This document shows positions 7,925 to 14,963 of a stretch of DNA of 25,094 bases, piece by piece; position 1 is the first letter of the stretch; each line of letters starts with the position of its first letter. Origin of the DNA: Desulfobacterales bacterium (GTDB lineage Bacteria; Desulfobacterota; Desulfobacteria; Desulfobacterales; JAHEIW01). The stretch is taken from contig JAQYWI010000063.1 in assembly GCA_030145015.1 (NCBI GenBank), forward strand, positions 1 through 25,094, written 5' to 3'. Made by a program: the position numbers and the translations under genes. Below the pieces are notes generated by a model. The model was not told the DNA's origin. It saw only the letters and a program-made list of their open reading frames with translations, and ran no database searches.

Positions 7925-9379
7925 CTAAACATTGTATGTCGAAGAAACCGTATCGCCGCCGCGACCGGTCCAGTTGGTATGGAAGAATTCACCGCGCGGT
8001 TTATCGATACGTTCGTATGTATGTGCTCCAAAATAATCGCGTTGGGCCTGTAGCAGATTGGCCGGCAAACGTTCGCTGCGATAACCATCGTAGTATGCCA
8101 ATGCTGAAGAAAATGCCGGTACCGGGATGCCGTTTTCAATGGCAGTGGCAATCACTTTGCGCCAGGCGTTCTGTGTCGAATCGAGAACGGATCTAAAATA
8201 ATCGTCGAGCAGCAGGTTTTCCAGATCGGGATTCTTAGCGAAGGTTTCATTGATCTTTCCGAGGAATTGGGCACGTATGATGCATCCGGCACGCCATAGC
8301 AGCGCAATGCTATCGAATTTCAGATCCCAATGGTACTCTTCTGCTGCTGCCTTCAGGAGCTGGTAACCCTGGGCATATGAACAGATTTTGGAAGCATACA
8401 ACGCCTTGCGGATCATTTCCGCAAATTCTTTTTTACTGCCGCTAAAATCAATTTTAGGGCCTTTCAGTATTTTTGACGCGGCGACACGTTCTGCCTTAAT
8501 CGCACTCATGGTGCGGGCGAACACTGCTTCTGCGATCGTCATGGCCGGGATACCCAGTGCCAGTGCCTGCTCACTTGTCCAGCGGCCGGTACCTTTTTGG
8601 CCGGCGGTGTCAAGAATCATTTCCACCATCGGGTTGCCGGTTTCCTCATCGCGGTACCCCATAATTTCAGAGGTTATTTCTATCAGATAACTATCCAATT
8701 CGCCTTTGTTCCAATCATGAAATGCTGCTTCCATCTCTTTATTCGTCATGCCAAGCATATTCTTCATCAGGGAGTACGCTTCACAAATCATTTGCATGTC
8801 GCCGTACTCGATACCGTTGTGCACCATTTTTACAAAATGACCGGCACCGTCATTCCCAACCCAATCACAACATGGCGATCCATCCGGCGCCTTTGCGGCG
8901 ATAGCCTGGAAAATCGGTTTGACATGTTCCCATGCCGCGGGCGAGCCGCCGGGCATGATCGACGGGCCGCGAAGGGCACCTTCTTCTCCGCCGGAAACAC
9001 CGGTTCCAATGTACAAAAGGCCCTTTTCTTCTACATACTTCGACCGTCTTATCGTATCCTCGAAATACGTATTGCCGCCGTCAATAATGATGTCGCCTTC
9101 TTCCATATGCGGAATCAACATATCAATGAAGGCATCAACAGCCGCACCGGCTTTCACCAGCAGCATGGCTTTGCGGGGTCTCTCCAGGTTCTGTACCAGT
9201 TCTTCTATGCTGCGGCACCCGACAATATTTTTCCCCTGGGCCCGGTCATTTATAAAACGATCCACTTTTTCCACGGTGCGGTTAAACACGGCTACCGAGT
9301 AGCCCCGGCTTTCAATGTTTAAGACCAGATTCTCGCCCATCACAGCGAGACCGATCAGTCCAAAATCACATTTGGTCAT
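7925..9379 (-). CDS. gnd: 6-Phosphogluconate dehydrogenase, decarboxylating
   Basis: This 484-residue protein has the long-form 6PGDH length. It converts 6-phosphogluconate and NADP+ to ribulose 5-phosphate, CO2 and NADPH in the cytoplasm. Motifs are GLAVMGENL (10-18, dinucleotide-binding turn), FNRT (32-35, the Arg-Thr pair that favours NADP), [18 protein letters not shown] (128-145) and [19 protein letters not shown] (178-196) with catalytic Lys184, Asn188 and Glu191. The C-terminal [18 protein letters not shown] tail closes the partner's active site. AAAGGAG precedes the ATG. It is the first gene of the leftward operon, so the promoter should lie in 9380-9560. Its presence at the head of a KDG-type operon is unusual. 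Confidence 0.96.
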   Translation of the reverse strand: MTKCDFGLIGLAVMGENLVLNIESRGYSVAVFNRTVEKVDRFINDRAQGKNIVGCRSIEELVQNLERPRKAMLLVKAGAAVDAFIDMLIPHMEEGDIIIDGGNTYFEDTIRRSKYVEEKGLLYIGTGVSGGEEGALRGPSIMPGGSPAAWEHVKPIFQAIAAKAPDGSPCCDWVGNDGAGHFVKMVHNGIEYGDMQMICEAYSLMKNMLGMTNKEMEAAFHDWNKGELDSYLIEITSEIMGYRDEETGNPMVEMILDTAGQKGTGRWTSEQALALGIPAMTIAEAVFARTMSAIKAERVAASKILKGPKIDFSGSKKEFAEMIRKALYASKICSYAQGYQLLKAAAEEYHWDLKFDSIALLWRAGCIIRAQFLGKINETFAKNPDLENLLLDDYFRSVLDSTQNAWRKVIATAIENGIPVPAFSSALAYYDGYRSERLPANLLQAQRDYFGAHTYERIDKPRGEFFHTNWTGRGGDTVSSTYNV

Positions 9380-9563
9380 GACACCATACTCCTTTGCGAA
9401 TTAATGTTTTTACTTCAATTATCTATTTTTTATAAAGACACCATTCTTGCAGTGCAATATTTTTTTCACATCTAATTCTAAAATTCAAGATAATTCAAAT
9501 CGAGCAAATTCCCATTTCTTTCATAATGTAATGAAATAGCGATTAATCCGACAAATATTTACA
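9380..9563. promoter_or_regulatory. Divergent promoter region, gnd operon / truncated haemoglobin
   Basis: This is a 184-base, very A+T-rich spacer between two divergently read genes. It must hold the promoters of the - strand gnd operon and of the globin gene. Runs such as TATTTTTTATAAAG (9423-9436) and TCATAATGTAATG (9521-9533) are possible -10 regions, but I could not assign a convincing -35/-10 pair or operator. Confidence 0.4.
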
Positions 9564-9956
9564 ATGCTAAAAATGTCCGAGAAACAGAATACCCTTTTTG
9601 AACGCGTTGGCGGTGAAGCGGTGATCGCCGAACTTATCCATGATTTTTATGATCGTGTTTTGGCAGATCCTGAACTCAAACCGTTTTTTAAACACACCTC
9701 TATTGATAAACTCCGTCGCATGCAACATGAATTTTTCAGCGCCGCGCTCGACGGTCCGATTACTTACACCGGCAGGCCGCTCAGTCACGTCCACCATGGA
9801 AGAGGTATTACCAAACATCATTTTGCTCTGTATGTTAACCACCTGCTGGATACACTCCAAGATTGCGGGATCAATGAGCAGGATGTAAACGAAATTATAG
9901 GCCGCATCAACACCTACGCAGACGAAATTACAGGTGACACCGGGCCCACGGGATAG
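9564..9956 (+). CDS. Group 1 truncated haemoglobin
   Basis: The protein is 130 residues with the two-over-two globin pattern. It opens with TLFERVGGEAVIAELIHDFYDRVLADPELKPFF; the Phe-Tyr in HDFYDR are the B9-B10 pair, with Tyr B10 expected to contact bound ligand. The F-helix region GRPLSHVHHGRGITKHHF contains the proximal haem histidine (the second His of HVHH by comparison with the usual M-x-x-AH). Such proteins bind O2 or NO, often in NO detoxification or haem-based redox. An ATG at 9573 (MSEKQN) is an equally good start. Neither ATG has a Shine-Dalgarno, which is odd next to the strong sites of neighbouring genes. It appears to stand alone. Confidence 0.88.
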   Translation: MLKMSEKQNTLFERVGGEAVIAELIHDFYDRVLADPELKPFFKHTSIDKLRRMQHEFFSAALDGPITYTGRPLSHVHHGRGITKHHFALYVNHLLDTLQDCGINEQDVNEIIGRINTYADEITGDTGPTG

Positions 9957-10026
9957 TCACCAAAATAATCCTGGGCTATGGATCTCATCTTAAGTCTCGA
10001 TCATACGTATGCACTTATTCTTAAAT

Positions 10027-10112
10027 AAAAAATCCTACCTCTAATTTCAAGATATGGGATTTCCGCACTTCAACCCTTTGTCTAATCCTTGAACTTTGAA
10101 CAGGTTTTTAAT
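10027..10112 (+). repeat. Hairpin-linked intergenic repeat, copy A (degenerate)
   Basis: This copy begins with a weak hairpin (AAATCC…GGGATTT, about 10030-10062), followed by a tail with TTCAACCCTTTGTCTAATCC and TTGAAC-TTTGAAC. It lines up with copies B (10450-10540) and C (17379-17470) but has more substitutions and lacks the CCGTGAACC end. It lies downstream of the globin gene. Confidence 0.55.
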
Positions 10113-10244
10113 TATGCTGTCCCTCTATCCACATCCTGTCACCTTTCTAAGCTCCCGAAAAAACTAAAGCAATCCCACCTTTTGGCCGAATATAAAGATA
10201 AGAGGCGATGTTTCTGATAAAATATTTTCGGCAAGGAGTATACA

Positions 10245-10403
10245 ATGCCTGTTTATCAATTTATATGCGAAAAGCATGGCGGGTTTGAGAAGATAACGAT
10301 TAGAGCTGAATGGGACGATATCAAGTGCCCAAAATGTGGCGACAAATCCAAGGTGGATAAAAAAGGTAATTTAGAGCGCAAAATTCTCTCGGAAAATATC
10401 TAA
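10245..10403 (+). CDS. 52-residue zinc-ribbon protein, FmdB-like
   Basis: The protein starts MPVYQFICEKHG and has CPKCG at residues 28-32. The layout (a MPxYxxxC start, then a CxxC knuckle) is that of FmdB-type regulatory zinc ribbons, whose cellular role is poorly known. The first knuckle is Cys8-x2-His11 instead of Cys-x2-Cys, so the metal site would be C-H-C-C. The protein is shorter than most relatives and ends with a basic KKGNLERKILSENI tail. The start is well supported: AAGGAG lies 7 bases before the ATG. It is followed at once by copy B of the repeat, whose hairpin would terminate its transcript. Confidence 0.75.
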   Translation: MPVYQFICEKHGGFEKITIRAEWDDIKCPKCGDKSKVDKKGNLERKILSENI

Positions 10404-10449
10404 AATAAGCGCCCCATTATCTGCAATAAATCCACTAATATCTATAAAA

Positions 10450-10540
10450 ATAAAACCCCACTTCTCATTTTTAGAGGTGGGGTTTTTGCATTTCAATCCT
10501 CTGTTTAACTCTTGAACCATTGAACCGTGAACCTCCCCTT
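10450..10540 (+). repeat. Hairpin-linked intergenic repeat, copy B
   Basis: The unit starts with a terminator-like hairpin, continues TTTTTGCATTTCAATCC and TGTTTAACTCTTGAACC, and ends TTGAACCGTGAACC. The tail is itself made of near-repeats of TTGAACC. It matches copy C closely over about 60 bases and copy A less well. Confidence 0.7.
10452..10487 (+). terminator. Rho-independent terminator after the zinc-ribbon gene
   Basis: AAAACCCCAC (10452-10461) pairs with GTGGGGTTTT (10477-10486). The stem extends inward through TTCT/AGAG to about 14 pairs, with a loop of about 7 bases and a T tract at 10483-10487. It is the hairpin part of repeat copy B. It can also fold on the other strand, but only the + strand has the proper T run after a strong stem next to a gene end. 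Confidence 0.85.
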
Positions 10541-10578
10541 TAAAATGAACATCCCCCCTTTTTCCCTAAATTAATTTC

Positions 10579-10607
10579 TTGACATGAATATTATTTGCTC
10601 TTACTCA
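10579..10607 (+). promoter_or_regulatory. Possible sigma-70 promoter for the GMP-synthase-like gene
   Basis: A perfect TTGACA (10579-10584) lies about 75 bases ahead of the start codon. At 17 bases spacing the -10 candidate is TACTCA, which is poor, so the site is tentative. Confidence 0.35.
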
Positions 10608-10657
10608 GCACAGGAGCAGCGGAAATTTAATAACATCAAATCGGGAGGAGGCTGAAA

Positions 10658-11623
10658 ATGGAGCTCAAGGAAATAAAGCTTGAGGATTTGGAGGCGCAAT
10701 CCTTTATCGAGGAACAGTGTCAGGCGATTTCATCGGAAGTTGGCGATTCAATCGCGATCAATGCGCTTTCAGGAGGCGTGGATTCATCCGTCGTGAGTAT
10801 GTTGGGGCATCGCGCATTGGGGGACAAGTTGAAGACCTACTTTATTGATAACGGAATCATGCGTGAAGGGGAGCCTGAATATGTGGTATCTATCATTGAA
10901 AAATGTGGCGTTCCGGTGGAACTTGTTGATGCGCAGGATGAATTTTTTGACGCCTTGAAGGGCAAAACCGATCCGGAAGAGAAACGCCAAGCCATCACTG
11001 AAACCTTTTATAAATCGGTGTTCGGTCGTCTGGTCAAGGAAAGCGGGACACGATTTCTTCTCCAGGGCACTAATTTTACGGATGTCGAAGAAACAGTGGC
11101 AGGCATCAAGCGCCAGCATAACATTCTGGCGCAGCTTGGCATCGACACCGAAGCCGCTTATGGATACAAGGTTATCGAACCGATTATTCAGCTTAGAAAG
11201 CCGGCCGTGCGGGCCCTGGGAAAGGTCCTGGGTTTGCCGGAGGAGATATTCAATCGCCCACCATTTCCAGGTCCGGCCCTTGCGGCCAGAGTAATTGGTG
11301 AAACGACGCCTGAACGAATCGAGCTGGTAAGGAAGGCAACCGCTGTTGTCGAGCAGGAGTTAGCCGGGACCGACGCTTTCCAATACCTGGCCATTTTGCA
11401 TGAGGATCGGGTTACCGGTATAAGAGACGGAGAGCGAGATTATGGTTTTCAGATAGAGGTCCGATGCTGGGATAGCGAAGATGCAGTTACCGGCTCCCCA
11501 ACCCGATTGCCATTTGAAATTCTTGAAAGGCTGGCCGCGCGAATCACTTCGGAGGTTCCCGGTGTGGTCAGTGTAACTTACAACATCAGTTCAAAGCCGC
11601 CCTCAACAATAGAGGCGGTCTAG
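10658..11623 (+). CDS. Stand-alone GMP-synthase-like ATP-pyrophosphatase (ExsB-like)
   Basis: The 321 residues correspond to the C-terminal two-thirds of GMP synthase: the ATP-PPase domain with the PP-loop LSGGVDSSVV (37-46) and the dimerisation domain ending SKPPSTIEAV. There is no glutaminase domain, and none is encoded beside it. GuaA blocks are recognisable: FIDNGIMR, RPPFPGPALAARVIGE, EVRCWDSEDAVT and KPPSTIE. However, the SHHNVGGLP segment that binds the nucleotide in GuaA reads KRQHNILAQLG, and the usual IEWE end is IEAV. It may make GMP from free ammonia or, more likely, adenylate another substrate. Databases often call such proteins 'ExsB family transcriptional regulator', which has little basis in the fold. 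A GGGAGGAGG ribosome binding site precedes the ATG. It seems monocistronic. Confidence 0.85.
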   Translation: MELKEIKLEDLEAQSFIEEQCQAISSEVGDSIAINALSGGVDSSVVSMLGHRALGDKLKTYFIDNGIMREGEPEYVVSIIEKCGVPVELVDAQDEFFDALKGKTDPEEKRQAITETFYKSVFGRLVKESGTRFLLQGTNFTDVEETVAGIKRQHNILAQLGIDTEAAYGYKVIEPIIQLRKPAVRALGKVLGLPEEIFNRPPFPGPALAARVIGETTPERIELVRKATAVVEQELAGTDAFQYLAILHEDRVTGIRDGERDYGFQIEVRCWDSEDAVTGSPTRLPFEILERLAARITSEVPGVVSVTYNISSKPPSTIEAV

Positions 11624-11794
11624 ATCATGGATTAAGCAGAAATGCCAGCAGATCTGAAATAACAGAAAAAGGGGTTGCATCTTAATTTCTGATAAAAATA
11701 ATGCTTAAATCACCGATCAAGGTTTGACACCGTTTCCTAAAAAACCGGGTTTGTGGGTGGAATCTGTCTTGCGGTCGACGGGAAAGTTATAATT
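11624..11794. other. Convergent spacer between the ATPase gene and lnt
   Basis: This spacer separates two genes read toward each other. I see no strong terminator with a T run. A short repeated sequence at 11783-11804 lies at its right edge and runs into the lnt 3' end. No coding frame is supported. Confidence 0.5.
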
Positions 11795-11804
11795 TCATGG
11801 ACGT
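11783..11804. repeat. 22-bp short repeat, copy 1, overlapping the lnt 3' end
   Basis: This is an exact 22-base match to 17508-17529; the core is GTTATAATTTCATGGACGT. On the - strand it encodes the last codons of lnt and includes the TGA stop. The flanks (CCCCTAAATTTC here, ACCTATTTCC in copy 2) are also partly alike. Confidence 0.75.
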
Positions 11805-13462
11805 CCCCTAAATTTCAGTTTTCGAATCCCGCCGTACAAAACCAGAAATCCCCCTAACACCAAAGATATCCGGCCCGGGTAATCTCCATGTCGAGCGAAA
11901 AAAGTCTGCCCCCGGCGCAGATGAATCTTGCCTTTGAGGGTCGTTTTTTCCCACCAGGGCGTTTTGGCGATAACCATGCCTTTGGCATTAATAAGAGCAG
12001 AGATTCCGGTATTGGCAACCCGAACAAAATCCCGCCGGTTTTCGATGGCACGAACCGGGCTGAAATTGAAGTGGTGTCGATAGCCCGGCGTATTTTTCCA
12101 CCATCCGTCATTGGTGATCATGCAAATAAAACCCGCTTCTTTGGGCAGGTTTCGTGAGATGTAGGGGCCGAATATAGATTCAAAGCAGACAATCGGCACA
12201 ATGGCAATCGAGGCGTCAGGCAATTCAAAAATAGTCCTTTCCTGACGAAGACTGTAGGTGCCGGTATATCCGCCAAGCTCCAGGGAGTATTTCCCCAAAA
12301 AGCCCAGATATTGCACAAAGGGCATGCGTTCGAATAGAGGGACTAACTTGGTTTTGTGGTAGAATTGGGGTGCAGATGCAGGACCCGCCGGCAGAAAAAG
12401 CGCCGTATTAAAGGCCTCGTAGTAAAAGTTTTCCTCGCTATTGAAACGACTTCCCGGGGGAAGGTTTTCATTGCCGAGTTTCTGATAGCTGTGTACGCCC
12501 AGGAGAATGTTCAATTTTGGATATTTTTTCCGAAATTCCAATAAATCACGGTAGTAGGTCGATGCTGCAGGATCGTTTTCGTCAATCTGCTGGACAATTA
12601 GGGTTTCCGGGCCAAACAGGTATTGGGTTTCGCCATCGACAATCGCATCAGCTGTCCGGAAAAACGCCTGCACGTGTCGCGCATAATTATGCGGGTCAAA
12701 TTTTTCCGTATATGGATCCAGGTTGGGCTGAATCAGCGCTATATTTACGGTTGCGCCTTCCTCTTCAAAGTTTTGGTATATTAGATAGGATACGACGGTG
12801 GGGATAAGAAAGAGCATCAGGGTTATGGCGCCTGCCGGAACAATAGAACCCGGGCCTTTTTCCCGATAAGTAGCGTACACCTTCAAAGCCGCAAAGTTGG
12901 TCAGTATGATCCAGAGCGTCCCGCCCCGAACACCGGTAAACTCGTACCATTGGATAAGCTTTGGCGCGGTGGCCAGTGCGTTGCCCAGGTTGAGCCAGGG
13001 CCAGGCCAGGTCCCAGGATAGATGAAAATGCTCGTACCCCATCCAGATGAGCACAAAGGGGAACAACAGGGGAATTTTCAAGATTGTACGGATACGGCTT
13101 GCCAGCCAGAATACGAGGGCCTGCAGAAGCGAATTTGCCAGAATGATGAGGATGGCTCCCACTAATTGTGCCTGCGTAACCCACCAGGTTCCAATGATAT
13201 TCCACAGCAGAAAACTTATAAAGGCGTAGTTGAATATGGCGTAGGGATTTGGGTAATGTCGGACTTCCGCTTCCAGCAGCAGGAGGGGCCCCCAGGCAAT
13301 AAAGACCACAAAGAACAAAGCTGAAGCAGACCAGGGCAGCCCCAGTAGCAGACCACTGGTCAGCGCTAGGAAAATGTTTTTAGGGGTGTTCATTTTGGTG
13401 GGGGGGGTCTTTACTGACCACGGTTTCTTCAAAAACAGGGTCACATCACCGGCCTCGGTCAT
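11795..13462 (-). CDS. lnt: Apolipoprotein N-acyltransferase
   Basis: Lnt adds the third acyl chain to the N-terminal cysteine of lipoproteins at the periplasmic face of the inner membrane. The 555-residue protein has about six N-terminal membrane helices (residues 28-230) including the Lnt signature LAWPWLNLGNAL (152-163). A nitrilase-type domain follows, with the catalytic triad Glu286 (FGPETLI), Lys370 (YHKTKLVPLFE) and Cys426 (VPIVCFES), and a final C-terminal helix. I chose the ATG at 13462 because it overlaps the stop of the upstream acyltransferase gene as TAATG, with GAAGAG upstream. An in-frame start at 13519 would overlap more, and one at 13393 has no ribosome binding site. The last residues (FRGRP) come from a dispersed short repeat. 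Confidence 0.93.
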   Translation of the reverse strand: MTEAGDVTLFLKKPWSVKTPPTKMNTPKNIFLALTSGLLLGLPWSASALFFVVFIAWGPLLLLEAEVRHYPNPYAIFNYAFISFLLWNIIGTWWVTQAQLVGAILIILANSLLQALVFWLASRIRTILKIPLLFPFVLIWMGYEHFHLSWDLAWPWLNLGNALATAPKLIQWYEFTGVRGGTLWIILTNFAALKVYATYREKGPGSIVPAGAITLMLFLIPTVVSYLIYQNFEEEGATVNIALIQPNLDPYTEKFDPHNYARHVQAFFRTADAIVDGETQYLFGPETLIVQQIDENDPAASTYYRDLLEFRKKYPKLNILLGVHSYQKLGNENLPPGSRFNSEENFYYEAFNTALFLPAGPASAPQFYHKTKLVPLFERMPFVQYLGFLGKYSLELGGYTGTYSLRQERTIFELPDASIAIVPIVCFESIFGPYISRNLPKEAGFICMITNDGWWKNTPGYRHHFNFSPVRAIENRRDFVRVANTGISALINAKGMVIAKTPWWEKTTLKGKIHLRRGQTFFARHGDYPGRISLVLGGFLVLYGGIRKLKFRGRP

Positions 13463-14349
13463 TAAGTCATCATCTCTTCGATGTACCGGTTTTTTTCTGC
13501 CCATATGTTGTTCAACCAACGCTGCAGCCCTGCCCGAAAGGGCCCATCATTGGTATAATCACCGAGCAGTTCAGCGCTCACCGGCAGTGATCGCACGCGA
13601 ACTTTAATCTTCCGGATTTTACCACACAGAAGTGCCCAAAAATTTGTGATGCCGTCGGGATACACGATGGTGACATCCAGTACGCGGTGAATTTGTTCTC
13701 CCATGGAGCCGAGCACAAATGCAATACCGCCGGCCTTTGGTTTAAGTAGATGCGCATATGGGGATTGCTGGCTGCGATGCTTTTCATTCGTGAAACGGGT
13801 ACCTTCCGCAAAATTCGTAATAGAGATCGGTATTTTTTTAAACTTCCTGCAGGCCTGGCGTGTTATTTCTAGATCTTTGCCTTTTAAGTGAGGCTTTTTC
13901 TGGAGATAACTTTTGGTATACCTTTTGACAAAAGGAAAATCCATTGCCCACCATGCCTGACCCAGAATCGGAAGCCATAACAGCTCTTTTTTTATAAAAA
14001 ACTTCAAGAATGGGATTTTCCGATGAAATATTTTCTGAAGCACCACGATATCCACCCAGGATTGGTGATTGGCCAGAACCAGGTACCATTCAGATCGTTC
14101 CAGAGTCTCCATACCTTGAACATCCCAACGCGTGTTTCCGAGCAGTTTCTGATTTTGATTGTTGACCCAAATCCAGTTTTCGGCAATGGCGTTTAGCATC
14201 CGGCTGCATCTTCGCTTCCAGGATTCCAGAGGAACCGCCGCCTTAGCGGCCGCCAACACAAACAAAGGCAGGCACCAGAACACCGTGTTCAAAATAAACA
14301 GGGCCAGGGACAAAATGCCCCGAACTGCGCCGGGTAAAATATGAAACAT
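13462..14349 (-). CDS. YihG-like lysophospholipid acyltransferase (PlsC fold)
   Basis: The protein is 295 residues with an N-terminal hydrophobic segment (about 5-38) and the glycerophosphate acyltransferase core: LANHQSWVDI (92-101, the NHxxxxD catalytic motif), FPFVKRYTKSYL, ITNFAEGTRFT (block III, EGTR) and a C-terminal KIKVRVRSLPV strand. This matches the inner-membrane acyltransferase subgroup to which E. coli YihG belongs, rather than short PlsC. It probably acylates a lysophospholipid such as lysophosphatidic acid. It is coupled to lnt by a TAATG overlap, giving a two-gene acyl-transfer operon. No clear terminator separates it from the 68-residue gene upstream. Confidence 0.88.
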   Translation of the reverse strand: MFHILPGAVRGILSLALFILNTVFWCLPLFVLAAAKAAVPLESWKRRCSRMLNAIAENWIWVNNQNQKLLGNTRWDVQGMETLERSEWYLVLANHQSWVDIVVLQKIFHRKIPFLKFFIKKELLWLPILGQAWWAMDFPFVKRYTKSYLQKKPHLKGKDLEITRQACRKFKKIPISITNFAEGTRFTNEKHRSQQSPYAHLLKPKAGGIAFVLGSMGEQIHRVLDVTIVYPDGITNFWALLCGKIRKIKVRVRSLPVSAELLGDYTNDGPFRAGLQRWLNNIWAEKNRYIEEMMT

Positions 14350-14391
14350 TATTTTTTCCTTGCCGGATAGGGTAAAAACACTTTCGCCTCC

Positions 14392-14598
14392 CTATTCCGG
14401 CAGATTTTTGATCTCATCCTGAGATGGGTCCGGATTCTCTTCTGCCTGCAGATTTTCGACCTCATCCTGAGATGGGTCTGGATTCTCTTCGGATGCTATA
14501 TTGTCCTTATTCTGTCTACGTTTTCTTTTTTCATCTTGTTTTAACTTTCTTTCTAATTCTTTCTTACGCTTCTTAAATGAATAATGCGATTTCGCCAT
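14392..14598 (-). CDS. 68-residue charged protein with a tandem repeat, function unknown
   Basis: The protein starts MAKSHYSFKKRKKELERKLK, a strongly basic probable helix (residues 6-32), and then switches to an acidic tail containing two 16-residue repeats, EENPDPSQDEVENLQA and EENPDPSQDEIKNLPE. The DNA repeat unit is 48 bases, seen on the + strand as CTCATCCTGAGATGGGTC at 14413 and again at 14461. Proteins with the same basic N terminus are common small hypotheticals in Proteobacteria, as far as I recall. A GAGGAG Shine-Dalgarno 7 bases before the ATG supports translation. The basic half suggests nucleic-acid or ribosome binding, but that is only a guess. It lies upstream of the acyltransferase gene in the same direction. 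Confidence 0.75.
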   Translation of the reverse strand: MAKSHYSFKKRKKELERKLKQDEKRKRRQNKDNIASEENPDPSQDEVENLQAEENPDPSQDEIKNLPE

Positions 14599-14716
14599 AT
14601 TGTCACTCCTCAGGCCGTTATTCTTTTATTCTTGATGGTGGTGAAAAGAAAAAGATATTGGGCACAGTTTTTGACTGTTTATGATCTGAAAAAAAATGGG
14701 CTGGGATTAATTCAAA

Positions 14717-14908
14717 CTAGTGTTGGGTCCCACAAATATGTTACAAAATTTATGTGGGATATTTTAGTCCAATTGAGTTCTTTACAAGTTTCGGGTCACT
14801 GGCTGCTGGCCACTGGCAGTTGGTGGTCACTGCCTGCTTGTCTCTGGGTCGGCCAGAAGCCTAAAATAAAACCGTATTTTGTAAATTACTTGCGGGACAC
14901 AACACTAG
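14717..14908. mobile_element. MITE-like element with 33-bp terminal inverted repeats
   Basis: The ends 14717-14749 and 14876-14908 are inverted copies of each other at 28 of 33 positions. Both start CTAGTGTTG (mismatch at position 10) and both reach TTACAAAAT inward. A further ATTTTAG/CTAAAAT pair lies inside. The element is about 192 bp and has no transposase. CTAG at each outer edge would fit a TA (IS630/Tc1-mariner type) or CTAG (IS5 type) target duplication. The interior has CACTGGC-rich near-repeats (14796-14835). It lies in a spacer between the csp gene and the 68-residue gene. Confidence 0.75.
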
Positions 14909-14910
14909 AT

Positions 14911-14947
14911 AAAAGGGCACCCCTCTTTAATCGAAGGATGCCCTTTT
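14911..14947 (-). terminator. Rho-independent terminator of the cold-shock gene
   Basis: AAAAGGGCA (14911-14919) pairs with TGCCCTTTTT (14939-14948). Read on the - strand it lies 16 bases after the csp stop and ends in a T run. It is also functional-looking on the + strand. Confidence 0.85.
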
Positions 14948-14963
14948 TACGCGGAAACGAAAG

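Noticed and set aside
8597..9322. 241-residue + strand open frame opposite gnd
   Set aside because: Pure antisense shadow of conserved 6PGDH motifs.
10027..10540. CRISPR-like array from the TTGAACC words
   Set aside because: The words are short, irregularly spaced and lack unique spacers of constant length.
13394..13519. Lnt start at 13519 or 13393
   Set aside because: The TAATG-coupled ATG at 13462 explains the spacing better; 13393 has no Shine-Dalgarno.
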